Positions 1 through 8,711 of a stretch of DNA of 64,000 bases are shown here, one piece after another; position 1 is the stretch's first letter, and every line of letters begins with the position of its first letter. Origin of the DNA: Chryseobacterium sp. (lineage in GTDB: Bacteria; Bacteroidota; Bacteroidia; Flavobacteriales; Weeksellaceae); contig JAITUA010000013.1 in assembly GCA_031286615.1 (NCBI GenBank), positions 496,001 to 560,000 on the forward strand, in the 5' to 3' direction. The translations under genes were made by a program, and so were the position numbers. The notes below the pieces were generated by a model that was given only the letters and a program-made list of their open reading frames with translations, was not told the DNA's origin and made no database searches.

Positions 1-1599
1 GATAGTCTGATCAAGTAATGTTCTTGAGAAAACCGGAGGGATGACAGTTAAAGTAACTTTAGCAATTGAATAGCATCCGTTTGCACTGAATACTTTAATG
101 TAAACAACGCCATTCGGTGCGATGTATGCCGCCGGAGTAGAGATTGCATTAGTTCCGCTGACTGCATCCGCTAATGATGGGTAATATTCTCTTGTAAGCC
201 CGCCTTGAGAAACGACAGCTCCTGTAAGGTTAAAAGATGCCATAGATGGATTAGTTTCTATAAAGCAGGATTTTATTTCAACATCATTGACAACAACAAC
301 AGGATAGATGTTAAGTGTAATTTTAGCTGTACTTACACAACCCTGAGGAGTAGTTACTCTTACATATATTGTAGCTGCGGCAGAAGCATAGGCAGAAGGG
401 TTCGTAATTTGGTTGGTTCCGTTATTGAGGTCATATAAAGTAGGATAGAATTCTTTGGTAACTCCTGCTACATTTGTTACAGCGGCTGTGTTAAGATCAA
501 ATGTTGCCGTTCCTGCATTGTTATTATTACAACCTGTAAGGCTTGCATCTGTTGCCGCAAAAGGAGTCGGATTAAGCTGAATGACTCCGTCACCATTATC
601 ACAAAGAGTAGAAGTAGGGTCTTTTACAACAACCTTAATGGTAGTGTTTCCTGAATATTGGAAACTTGCAGGATTGGCAATAGGCGTAGAACTTCCCAAA
701 ACATAATAAGTGAAAATATAGTTTGCAGGATTATTTACAAATTGAGAGTTGAAAGAAGTCAGATCCACTACACCATTTCCGGTAGCGGGATTTGTACATA
801 CAAAAGGAGTTACCGTATTACTTAAAATAGGAACTTTATCTACATATACTTTAACATCTTTAATAGAATGTCTTGCACTGGCACCTCCGGTTGCTGCTGA
901 GAACCCGAAATATCCCTGTGACATTCCTACTGCACCTCCTGAAGGAGCGAAAGACTGATCTGCAATAAGTACGCCGTTGATTCTTACTTTAATAATCCAG
1001 TTAGTTGGGTTGGTAAGATCTGTTTCTCCGTTTACTTCAACATGTCTGTAGGTATCTCCTACAAACGGCTGAGTGGCAATAAGGTCCGGAGAGTGGAATG
1101 TACTTCCAGGGGTGGTATTGAATTCGATATTGTTACCAGCTGTATTATTGGTACCGTAAAGAATGTGAACTTTACTCATCTGACCTTCTGTAGTGTTGTT
1201 GAAGATATCAAATCCAACCATTAGCCCTGAAGCATTTGCTGGGATTCCAAGTCCTCCTCCTGAAACAAATCCTGTAGGTGGATTGACAAGATACCAGAAG
1301 GTAAAGCCATCTCCTTTTCCGAACTGAGTGGTTCCGTTTCCGTCAATTTTGAAATCGAATTCCACTTTCCATTTATCACAATAACTCAGGGTAATAGGAG
1401 TGGATAAGTTTACAGCTCCATATCTGCTGGTCTGATCGGTTGTAAGTCTTACAAAGTCTCCGCTTACTACAGCATCAGAGACAAGATTCCAGCCTGTTGT
1501 ATTTACAGGGTTTCCGGTAAGTTGGTATGTTTGTGAAAATACTTTTCCCGGCAAGCATAGTAAGATAGTCAGTAAAAAAATGAGTATATTTTTTTTCAT
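1..1599 (-). CDS. T9SS-sorted lectin-like surface protein, partial (3' part beyond window)
   Basis: The reading frame opens at the ATG complementary to 1597-1599 and stays open for 533 codons to the left edge, so the C-terminus is missing. A signal peptide (MKKNILIFLLTILL... ending FSQ) is followed by a region of about 230 residues resembling L-type lectin/concanavalin-like domains (WKVEFDFKIDG, GDGFTFWYL, HVEVNG). After that come repeated Ig-like modules of about 80 residues built on CNNNNAGTATFDLNTAAV and related blocks. It aligns along its whole visible length with the neighbouring gene at 1759-4017, so the two are tandem paralogues. By analogy the missing end should carry a gliding-motility-type T9SS sorting domain, making it an exported cell-surface protein. 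Role unknown; adhesion or glycan binding is an inference from the lectin-like fold. Confidence 0.8.
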   Translation of the reverse strand, partial: MKKNILIFLLTILLCLPGKVFSQTYQLTGNPVNTTGWNLVSDAVVSGDFVRLTTDQTSRYGAVNLSTPITLSYCDKWKVEFDFKIDGNGTTQFGKGDGFTFWYLVNPPTGFVSGGGLGIPANASGLMVGFDIFNNTTEGQMSKVHILYGTNNTAGNNIEFNTTPGSTFHSPDLIATQPFVGDTYRHVEVNGETDLTNPTNWIIKVRINGVLIADQSFAPSGGAVGMSQGYFGFSAATGGASARHSIKDVKVYVDKVPILSNTVTPFVCTNPATGNGVVDLTSFNSQFVNNPANYIFTYYVLGSSTPIANPASFQYSGNTTIKVVVKDPTSTLCDNGDGVIQLNPTPFAATDASLTGCNNNNAGTATFDLNTAAVTNVAGVTKEFYPTLYDLNNGTNQITNPSAYASAAATIYVRVTTPQGCVSTAKITLNIYPVVVVNDVEIKSCFIETNPSMASFNLTGAVVSQGGLTREYYPSLADAVSGTNAISTPAAYIAPNGVVYIKVFSANGCYSIAKVTLTVIPPVFSRTLLDQTI

Positions 1600-1723
1600 A
1601 GTAGATGGATTATGATGTTACTTGTTTTTTGATATAAAATTGATTTGTTTATGTGTTTAATTTAATTATGAAAGCAATGTTTAATTTCAACTCAGGAGGT
1701 GAGAATCTTTATTTTAATACCAA

Positions 1724-1747
1724 AACTACCCCATATGAGGTAGTTTC
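1724..1747 (-). terminator. Probable intrinsic terminator after the 1759-4017 gene
   Basis: AAACTACC (1724-1731) pairs perfectly with GGTAGTTT (1740-1747) around an 8-base loop. It lies 12 bases beyond the stop of the minus-strand gene, but the T-tract after it is short, so the call is tentative. Confidence 0.45.
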
Positions 1748-1758
1748 GGATACTAAAT

Positions 1759-4017
1759 TTATTCTCTGTTTTTAACCAATACCCATCCTGAATATTTGGT
1801 TTCCGTATTGTCTTTATTGTTCTCATTCCATGAGATCGTGTACCAGTAAGTTCCTGTAAGAACTTTTTTACCGGAAGCCGTTCCGTCCCATGTGAAGTTT
1901 CTCATTTTTCCAGCCTCATACAATTTATTACCATATCTGTCGTAGACGATGAATACCAGATTTTTCTTGTAAGCAAGCGCTGAGTAGTCAATGAAGTCGT
2001 TTACGTTATCGCCGTTTGGAGTGATGGCATTAATCAAATTAGGTACAGTAATCTGAACTTCAATAGGAGTACAGTTATAGAAGTCTTTTACATACACTCT
2101 TACTTCTCCTCTTGCGAGTCCGGTGAATATATTGCTGGTTTGCCAGTTGACTCCATCCAGAGAGAATTCATACTGTGGTTTTCCTCCTGCTACATTTACT
2201 GTGATCGTATTGTTGTCAATATCAATGCTGGAAATCACAGGATTTGCAGATGCATTTATTTTTACAATTTGTGTAGTGATACAGTTGCCGGTTTTAAGCT
2301 TCACCCAATAAATACCTACTCCCAGATCTTTAACAGATGAGGTAGTTGCTCCGGTGCTCCATTCATAGCCATCAAATCCGGGACCTGCATCCAGATCTGT
2401 TTTTTCACCAATACAAATGGTTTTATCTTTCAAAACCGAAGAGGTTACAGGTGGTAATACAATAAGATTGATTTTAGCAATATTGAAACATCCGTTGGCA
2501 TCAGTTACTTTCGCGTACACAGCGGTACTTGTAGATAAGTACTGAAGAGGGTTCATAATCTCATTGGTTCCGTCTAAAGCATTCGCAATGGAGGTGTAAT
2601 ATTTTTTTGTCACACCGGTAGTTAATGTAGTAACATTCGCTGTGGTCAGATTAAAAATAGCGCTGGTAATATTGTTTTCGATAAAACATGATCTAAGTGT
2701 AGCTTCTTGCACAGGAGTGTCCGGATAAAATGCAAGCGTGATTTTTGCTGTACCTGTACATCCCTGAGGAGTTGTTACTTTTACATATACTTCTCCCGGA
2801 GCAGATAAGTAGTTGCCGGGATTTTGAATTTCATTCGTGTCTGCATTAAGGTCTGCTAGCGTTTTATAATATTTTTTAACAGCGCCTGGAACACCTGTAA
2901 CGTTAGCTGTATTCAGATTGAAAGTAGCTGTTCCTGCTTTGTTATTGTTACATACGGTAATTGTTTTGTCCTCAGCTTTAAAAGGAGCGAGAACCAGTAA
3001 TATTTTACCATCCGGGTTGTCACAGAGCAGTCCGGCATTATCTTTAATAACAACAGTAACCGTTGTATTTGCATTGAATTGATAGTTAGCTGGATTAGCA
3101 ATTGGAGTAGAGCTTCCCAGTGGGTAGTATGTAAATGTATAGTTTGAAGGATTGTTGACAAATTGCGAATTGAAAGATGTCAGGTTTACAGATCCGTATC
3201 CGGTAGTAGGATTAGGGCAGAAAGACTGAGTTGCTGAGTTTTGTAAAATAGGAACTTTATCAGTATAGATTTTTACATTTTTAATAGAATGTCTTGATCT
3301 TGCACCTCCTGTGGAAGCTGAAAATCCAAAATATCCTACAGTCATTGCAGCAGCCGTTCCTGAAGGAGCAAAAGACTGATTACAAATTACATTACCATCT
3401 ATTGTTATTTTTAAGATCCAGCTTGTAGGAGCCGCGGGATCTACCTGTGCGGTTACTTCAACATGTTTAAAGGTGGTGCCCTGAAAAGGTTGTGTAGTGT
3501 TCAAGTCCGGTGAGTGGAAGGAGCTTCCCGCAACATTGAAAAATTCAACGTTATTGCTATCGGTTGTATTTTGAACCTGTCCGTAGGCAACATGAACCTT
3601 GCTCATTGTTGCGGTAGTCGTGTTGTTGTAAGTATCCAGTCCTACGATAAGTCCAACTGCGTTTTGGGATACCCCTAGTCCGGATCCTAATACACTGGCA
3701 ACAGGTGGATTGGCAAGATACCAGAAGGCGATTCCATCTCCGTTGGAGGTTTGGTTGGAATCCATTCTGAAATCAAATTCCACTCTCCATTTGTCACAAT
3801 ATTTTAAATTGATAGGGTCATTCAGTCTGATAGAGCCGGATTGGTTATTGGTATCCGGGGTGAGCTGAATAAAATCTGTGTTTACCTGCGTAGGGGAAAC
3901 CATCGTCCATCCAGTAGTAGTCACTGGGTTTCCGATAAGCTGATAAGTCTGGGCAAAGGACTTTCCTGCTATACAGAGTAAAAAAACAGATAAATACAAT
4001 AATAGATTTTTATTCAT
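1759..4017 (-). CDS. T9SS-sorted lectin-like surface protein with Ig-like repeats
   Basis: 752 residues. The signal peptide ends near FAQ (residue 23). Residues about 24-255 resemble an L-type lectin/concanavalin-like sandwich (WRVEFDFRMDSN, GDGIAFWYL, HVEVTAQVD). About 255-520 hold repeated Ig-like modules with CNNNKAGTATFNLN-type cores. About 520-600 contain a module with LDAGPGFDGYEWSTG. The last ~90 residues (ITPNGDNVNDFIDYSALAYK, YDRYGNKLYEAGK, FTWDGTASGKK, GTYWYTISWNENN) form the CHU_C / TIGR04131-type domain that directs export by the type IX system and surface attachment. It is a full-length paralogue of the protein at the left edge, and its C-terminal third is almost the same as that of the gene at 6463-8610. 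Ligand unknown. The start is an ATG placed directly before a typical signal peptide. Confidence 0.85.
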   Translation of the reverse strand: MNKNLLLYLSVFLLCIAGKSFAQTYQLIGNPVTTTGWTMVSPTQVNTDFIQLTPDTNNQSGSIRLNDPINLKYCDKWRVEFDFRMDSNQTSNGDGIAFWYLANPPVASVLGSGLGVSQNAVGLIVGLDTYNNTTTATMSKVHVAYGQVQNTTDSNNVEFFNVAGSSFHSPDLNTTQPFQGTTFKHVEVTAQVDPAAPTSWILKITIDGNVICNQSFAPSGTAAAMTVGYFGFSASTGGARSRHSIKNVKIYTDKVPILQNSATQSFCPNPTTGYGSVNLTSFNSQFVNNPSNYTFTYYPLGSSTPIANPANYQFNANTTVTVVIKDNAGLLCDNPDGKILLVLAPFKAEDKTITVCNNNKAGTATFNLNTANVTGVPGAVKKYYKTLADLNADTNEIQNPGNYLSAPGEVYVKVTTPQGCTGTAKITLAFYPDTPVQEATLRSCFIENNITSAIFNLTTANVTTLTTGVTKKYYTSIANALDGTNEIMNPLQYLSTSTAVYAKVTDANGCFNIAKINLIVLPPVTSSVLKDKTICIGEKTDLDAGPGFDGYEWSTGATTSSVKDLGVGIYWVKLKTGNCITTQIVKINASANPVISSIDIDNNTITVNVAGGKPQYEFSLDGVNWQTSNIFTGLARGEVRVYVKDFYNCTPIEVQITVPNLINAITPNGDNVNDFIDYSALAYKKNLVFIVYDRYGNKLYEAGKMRNFTWDGTASGKKVLTGTYWYTISWNENNKDNTETKYSGWVLVKNRE

Positions 4018-4182
4018 TTAAATGGGACTTTGATTAATGTGTAAAGATATTAAATCCCGATTAAATAATATGTATTTAGTGTTAATTTTGTTAAAATTTT
4101 AATAATATTTTAAAAAAAACAGTATTTATTATGATGTAATGGTGAATATTGTAGTATTGATTACGTATTTAAATAAATTAAA

Positions 4183-4659
4183 TTAAAATAAGGAATTGCT
4201 ATCCAAACCCTCGAAATAAGTATCAATTTCGAGATCGGAAGAATTGGCTGCTGCAACTGCTAATTTATCGCAAAGTTCGTTCTCAAAGTGCCCTGCATGG
4301 CCTTTTACCCAATGCATTTTAGGAGTGTGTTTGTTGTATAACTCCACAAATTTTTTCCAAAGATCGGGGTTCTTTACATTCTTCCAGCCCCGCTTGATCC
4401 ATCCGGTAATCCAATTTTGGTTTATCGCATCAGATACGTACTTGCTGTCAGTGTATATATGGATATCGTTTTCTGTAGATTTCAGTTTTTCTAATGCGGT
4501 GATGACTGCCAGAAGTTCCATTCTGTTGTTGGTGGTTTTTCTAAACCCTTTGGAAAATGTTTTCTGATAATTTTTTTCAGGAACGCGCATGAGAATTCCA
4601 TATCCGCCTTTTCCCGGATTTCCGCTGCAAGCCCCGTCGGTATAAATTTCGATTCTCAA
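4183..4659 (-). CDS. rnhA: Ribonuclease HI
   Basis: 158 residues, the usual length for bacterial RNase HI, which cuts the RNA strand of RNA:DNA hybrids (R-loops, Okazaki primers) in the cytoplasm. The four metal-binding acidic residues are visible: D8 in YTDGACSGN, E48 in NNRMELLAV, D71 in YTDSKYV and D131 in the ENELCDKLA block; the catalytic-loop GHAGHFEN is also present. The start is a TTG codon at 4657-4659. An in-frame stop lies only four codons upstream (4669-4671) and there is no ATG, so TTG must be used unless the protein is truncated. It lies 61 bases downstream of dnaB on the same strand with no terminator seen between, so the two replication genes probably share a transcript. Confidence 0.96.
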   Translation of the reverse strand: MRIEIYTDGACSGNPGKGGYGILMRVPEKNYQKTFSKGFRKTTNNRMELLAVITALEKLKSTENDIHIYTDSKYVSDAINQNWITGWIKRGWKNVKNPDLWKKFVELYNKHTPKMHWVKGHAGHFENELCDKLAVAAANSSDLEIDTYFEGLDSNSLF

Positions 4660-4720
4660 ATCTGCTTTTTAAAAATTGGATAATGGGTTGTGAATTAAAC
4701 TGAATTTGGTTTAAGCTTAT

Positions 4721-6307
4721 TTAAAACGGAAAATCGTCATCATCATCAAAGTCATTCATTGATGAGCCGGAAAGTTTTGAGCTGTCCGGAAGATCAAATG
4801 CTGCCCCTGGCTGAATGGTGGTTTTGATTTTGTCAAAGCCGCTCGGTTCTCCAAAGTTGGAAGGATATCCTCCTCCGGCTCCGTCCATTGCAGCTTCAAT
4901 ATCACCAAATTTTGCAAAATGTTTTAAGAAAGATAATCGGACATCTGCTGTGGCACCATTTCTGTGCTTTGCAATAATCAGTTCAGCCTGGTTTTCAGTA
5001 GAAGTTTCCTGTCCTTCTTCATCATTATCCCAAACAGTAATTTTATAATATTCTGGTCTGAAGATGAAAGATACAATATCTGCATCCTGCTCAATTGCTC
5101 CGGATTCCCTCAAGTCTGAAAGCTGAGGTCTTTTTCCCGGACGGGCTTCCACACTTCTCGAAAGCTGGGAAAGAGCAATTACCGGAACGTTAAGTTCTTT
5201 TGCAATCGCCTTTAATGAACGTGAAATCATGGAGATCTCCTGTTCACGGTTTCCAACTCCTTTTCCATTGCTGCTTCCTGCTGTCATCAGCTGAAGGTAG
5301 TCAACCATGATAATTCTTACTCCATGCTGCATGACAAGTCTTCGGCATTTTGCACGGAAGTCAAATATCGAAAGGGAAGGGGTCTCATCAATATATAAAG
5401 GAGCATTTTCCAATTCAGATACATTGGAGAATAGTCTCTGCCATTCTTCGTCGTCCAGAGTTCCTTTTCTTAGTTTTTCAGAAGAGATTCTTGTTTCAGA
5501 AGCAATCATTCTGGTGATAAGCTGTACCGATGCCATCTCGAGAGAGAAAAGAGCCATAGGAACTTTGTGCCCTACTGCAATATTTCTTGCCATCGAAAGA
5601 AGAAATGCTGTTTTTCCCATCGCCGGACGGGCTGCAATAATGATAAGGTCAGAGTTCTGCCATCCACCGGTTTCCTTATCCACATCTCTGAATCCTGAAG
5701 GAACACCTGAAAGTCCCTCCTTGTCTTTTAAAGATTTAATCGTATCAATAGCCTGCTTTACCAATGAATTGGCAGTGTCAAATCCCTTCTTAATCGTTCC
5801 GTTGGTAATTTCAAAGAAAGATTGTTCTGCTTTATCCAGAAGTTCAAAAACATCTGTTGATTCTTTATAAGAAGAGTCGATAACATTAGCAGAAACATTG
5901 ATAAGGCTTCTTAAAATATATTTTTCAAGAATTACACGTACATGGTATTCAATATGGGCAGATGAACTTACTCCCATCGTCAGATCAATGATGTAGTGAT
6001 CACCACCGGCCTGGCTTAGCTTGTCTTCTTTTTTTAATTCCTGAATAATGGTCATTAAGTCTACCGGATGGTTGCCTTCATAAAGCTTTAATATGATAGA
6101 AAATATGACCTGATGCCTCGGATCATAAAATACTTCTGAAGTAAGAAGATCAATGGAATGATCAAGACCTTTTTTGTCAATCAAAAAAGTTCCGATAACA
6201 AGTCTTTCAAAATCCACTGCATTGGGAGGCATTTTTCCATCCGCAATAGACAATTCTTTTGCAAAGTTTCCGTGTGTCAGGGATGATAATGTTTCTTTCT
6301 GCGCCAT
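4721..6307 (-). CDS. dnaB: Replicative DNA helicase DnaB
   Basis: 528 residues. The N-terminal DnaB domain (about 30-130, PPNAVDFERLVIGTFLID) is followed by a linker and the RecA-like ATPase core: Walker A in AARPAMGKTAF at about 226-233, Walker B in IIMVDYLQLM, and the DnaB signature ALSQLSRSVEARPGKRPQLS. It unwinds DNA ahead of the replisome as a ring hexamer. The C-terminus ends in an unusual acidic tail, NDFDDDDDFPF, which resembles the C-terminal tip of single-stranded DNA-binding protein. The ATG at 6305-6307 sits only four bases after a TAnnTTTG promoter box, suggesting a leaderless mRNA. It appears to be the first gene of a dnaB-rnhA unit. Confidence 0.97.
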   Translation of the reverse strand: MAQKETLSSLTHGNFAKELSIADGKMPPNAVDFERLVIGTFLIDKKGLDHSIDLLTSEVFYDPRHQVIFSIILKLYEGNHPVDLMTIIQELKKEDKLSQAGGDHYIIDLTMGVSSSAHIEYHVRVILEKYILRSLINVSANVIDSSYKESTDVFELLDKAEQSFFEITNGTIKKGFDTANSLVKQAIDTIKSLKDKEGLSGVPSGFRDVDKETGGWQNSDLIIIAARPAMGKTAFLLSMARNIAVGHKVPMALFSLEMASVQLITRMIASETRISSEKLRKGTLDDEEWQRLFSNVSELENAPLYIDETPSLSIFDFRAKCRRLVMQHGVRIIMVDYLQLMTAGSSNGKGVGNREQEISMISRSLKAIAKELNVPVIALSQLSRSVEARPGKRPQLSDLRESGAIEQDADIVSFIFRPEYYKITVWDNDEEGQETSTENQAELIIAKHRNGATADVRLSFLKHFAKFGDIEAAMDGAGGGYPSNFGEPSGFDKIKTTIQPGAAFDLPDSSKLSGSSMNDFDDDDDFPF

Positions 6308-6311
6308 AGTG

Positions 6312-6319
6312 CAAAGATA
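6312..6319 (-). promoter_or_regulatory. -7 promoter box of dnaB (TATCTTTG)
   Basis: On the minus strand the sequence is TATCTTTG, a perfect match to the Bacteroidota -7 consensus TAnnTTTG. It ends 4 bases before the dnaB ATG, so transcription should begin at or next to the start codon. Confidence 0.7.
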
Positions 6320-6410
6320 GTTTATTTAAAAAATAATAAAAAAATAGTATTCAACAATTTATTGGCAGTCTTTCGGAAAATGCTGTAAACAGGAGATTGA
6401 TCTTGTTGAT

Positions 6411-6445
6411 AAAAAAAATCACCTCAGTCTGAGGTGATTTTTTTT
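6411..6445 (-). terminator. Intrinsic terminator after the 6463-8610 gene
   Basis: TCACCTCA (6419-6426) and TGAGGTGA (6430-6437) form a perfect stem with a 3-base loop. It is flanked by eight A on one side and eight T on the other, so it could work in both directions. It lies 18 bases after the stop of the minus-strand surface-protein gene. Confidence 0.85.
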
Positions 6446-6462
6446 AAAAGATTAAGTATAAC

Positions 6463-8610
6463 TTATTCTTTATTTTTTACCAATACCCATCCAGAATATT
6501 TGGTTTCTGTATTGTCTTTATTGTTTTCGTTCCATGAGATGGTATACCAGTAAGTTCCTGTTAAGATTTTCTTACCGAAAGCAGTTCCGTCCCAAGTGAA
6601 GTTTCTCATTTTGTTGGCTTCATGAAGTTTGTTTCCATATCTGTCATACACAACGAAGATAAGGTTTTTCTTGTATGCCAGTGCAGAGTAGTCGATAACA
6701 TCATTTACGTTGTCTCCGTTTGGAGTGATCGCGTTAATAAGGTTAGGAACAGTAACCGTTACCTGAGTAGGAGTACAATTATAAGTATCTTTTACATATA
6801 CTGTATTTTCACCTCTTGGAAGTCCTGTGAATGTATTGGAATCCTGCCAGTTGATGCCATCTACAGAAAATTTATATGGAGGAACTCCACCTGTAGCGGT
6901 AACAGTAATGTTGTTGTTTGAAATCTCTATTCCTGAAATTACCGGTTGAAGGCTTGCATGTACACGTACTTCCTGAAGAGTGAAACATTTTCCTGTCTGA
7001 AGTTTTACAAAATAAACTCCTACTCCTACGTTATTGATAGATTGTGTAGTTTCTCCTGTGCTCCATTCGTAGCTATCGAATCCAGGTCCGGCATCCAATG
7101 TGGTTTTGCTTTCAGCACAAATTGTTTTATCTTTTAATACTGCTGATTTTACAGGAGGTAATACTTTCAGTTCAATTTTCGCAATTGCATAACACTGTTT
7201 ATCATTGTCTACTCTTGCGTATACCGTTGTGCTTTCTGAAAGATAGTTAAATGCTGCCACAATTGGGTTGGTCTGAGCTTTGGCATCAGCTATCGATGTA
7301 TAGTACTTAATGATAGTTCCTGTAGGTGTTGGTACAGGTACTCCGATATCAGCTTTAGAAAGATCGAAAGTTGAACGGGTAACATCATTATCAATATAAC
7401 AGTTTTCAAGTACAGCATCTTTTAATACTACTGTTGGGTAGAACAATAGTCTGATGGTTGTAGTTGCTTTACACCCGAAAGTAGAAATTACTTTTGCGTA
7501 TACAGTTGCTTCCGGAGAAATATAGTTAGCAGGGTCGGTAATCTCGTTGATTTCTGCATTCATATCATCAACCGTAGTGTAATACTTAATAGTTGCTCCG
7601 CCTCCTCCGAAGATATTGGCTGTCGTCAAATCATACTTAGCTGTACCGGCTCCATTGTTATTACAAGAATATAAAGTAGCAGTATTGGCTGAGATACCTA
7701 CATTCACAAATTTAAATTTCCCGGTTATGAAACATCCGTTGATAGGGTTCGTTGGGTTATTCGGATCTTTATATACAATTCTGTAATAATATGTTGTTGT
7801 TCCATCTACAGTTGCTATTGTAAGAGGGTTTTCTCCTGTAAGAGCATCATTGGTTGTTTTGTGATATGTAACCTTGAAGTTAGAACTGTTGCCATTAATG
7901 ATCCCTGCTGACAGGGTTGTAAAATCGAATTGTGAAGGCAATGAACAAACCATTACCTGCATTGGGTCATTAGGAGTTGCTCCAGGAATTCCCGGTGGAA
8001 TGAATGGATTAGGAGAAAGAACCGGATCGTTAAATGCGGAACTTAAACTCGCAGTACCTGACCATTCCATAGAAAAACCATTAACGGATCTACTGAAGTT
8101 ATCAATAACCAAATAATAGGTCTGTCCTACCAATACATCCATATAAGGGCTCCATTTACCATTGTTCATACTGGCTGTAGTGCCGGGAGGATTGGTAGGG
8201 AATACTGCAGGTGGGGCAAGAGTAAGATCCAGACCTGTGTCTCCCGGAGTACCGCTATAGTTACATCTTATAGGCTGTATGAAGACGTGATCTGCATTCT
8301 GTAAAGAAGCACAACCGTTTGCTGTAGGTCCATAGACTGCAAAATCGTAATCATCACTTTGATCGTTAGGTTTTATTTTAAATGCAAGTGTACCTGGTGT
8401 AGATACAGTGAAAGTATACCAAACAGTATATCTTTCGTTGGTGCTGAGGCATCCTCCGTTTGCATTAAGAATTTCTATAATATTCCCTGGTCCTGATGGG
8501 GTGTAAGAAATATCTGAATTACCACAGATTGGAATTGCTGTGATACAATCTGACTGTGAGTAAACTATCTGTGTTATCAATAAAATAAAAAGAAGTAGTA
8601 TTTTTTTCAT
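6463..8610 (-). CDS. T9SS-sorted surface protein with PPC-like domain and Ig-like repeats
   Basis: 715 residues from the ATG at 8608-8610. A longer frame upstream adds 12 residues, but the signal peptide (MKKILLLFILLITQIVYSQ) starts here. The mature N-terminus SDCITAIPICGNSDISYTP begins a beta-sandwich of about 170 residues of the kind seen next to gliding-motility-associated repeats, with a DDYDFAVYGP segment and many cysteines. A proline-rich spacer (NPFIPPGIPGATPNDP) leads into Ig-like modules (YSCNNNGAGTAKYDLTTAN). It finishes with the LDAGPGFDSYEWSTG module and a TIGR04131/CHU_C-type sorting domain ending WVLVKNKE. It is a paralogue of the next gene over its full length and of the 1759-4017 protein only in the C-terminal half, so N-terminal domains have been swapped on a common repeat/sorting chassis. 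Exported to the surface by T9SS; function unknown. Confidence 0.84.
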   Translation of the reverse strand: MKKILLLFILLITQIVYSQSDCITAIPICGNSDISYTPSGPGNIIEILNANGGCLSTNERYTVWYTFTVSTPGTLAFKIKPNDQSDDYDFAVYGPTANGCASLQNADHVFIQPIRCNYSGTPGDTGLDLTLAPPAVFPTNPPGTTASMNNGKWSPYMDVLVGQTYYLVIDNFSRSVNGFSMEWSGTASLSSAFNDPVLSPNPFIPPGIPGATPNDPMQVMVCSLPSQFDFTTLSAGIINGNSSNFKVTYHKTTNDALTGENPLTIATVDGTTTYYYRIVYKDPNNPTNPINGCFITGKFKFVNVGISANTATLYSCNNNGAGTAKYDLTTANIFGGGGATIKYYTTVDDMNAEINEITDPANYISPEATVYAKVISTFGCKATTTIRLLFYPTVVLKDAVLENCYIDNDVTRSTFDLSKADIGVPVPTPTGTIIKYYTSIADAKAQTNPIVAAFNYLSESTTVYARVDNDKQCYAIAKIELKVLPPVKSAVLKDKTICAESKTTLDAGPGFDSYEWSTGETTQSINNVGVGVYFVKLQTGKCFTLQEVRVHASLQPVISGIEISNNNITVTATGGVPPYKFSVDGINWQDSNTFTGLPRGENTVYVKDTYNCTPTQVTVTVPNLINAITPNGDNVNDVIDYSALAYKKNLIFVVYDRYGNKLHEANKMRNFTWDGTAFGKKILTGTYWYTISWNENNKDNTETKYSGWVLVKNKE

Positions 8611-8674
8611 TGTTAAAACGATTTTTGTTAAACAAAATTGGATCAATTAATTTTTCATGGTTTAGTTAAAAGAA

Positions 8675-8694
8675 AAAGCCGCCAAAGCGGCTTT
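8675..8694 (-). terminator. Intrinsic terminator after the 8712-10784 gene
   Basis: AAAGCCGC (8675-8682) pairs perfectly with GCGGCTTT (8687-8694) around a 4-base loop. On the minus strand it is followed by TTTTTCTTTT-like sequence. It lies 17 bases past the stop codon. Confidence 0.88.
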
Positions 8695-8711
8695 CTCATA
8701 TTATATAAGGG

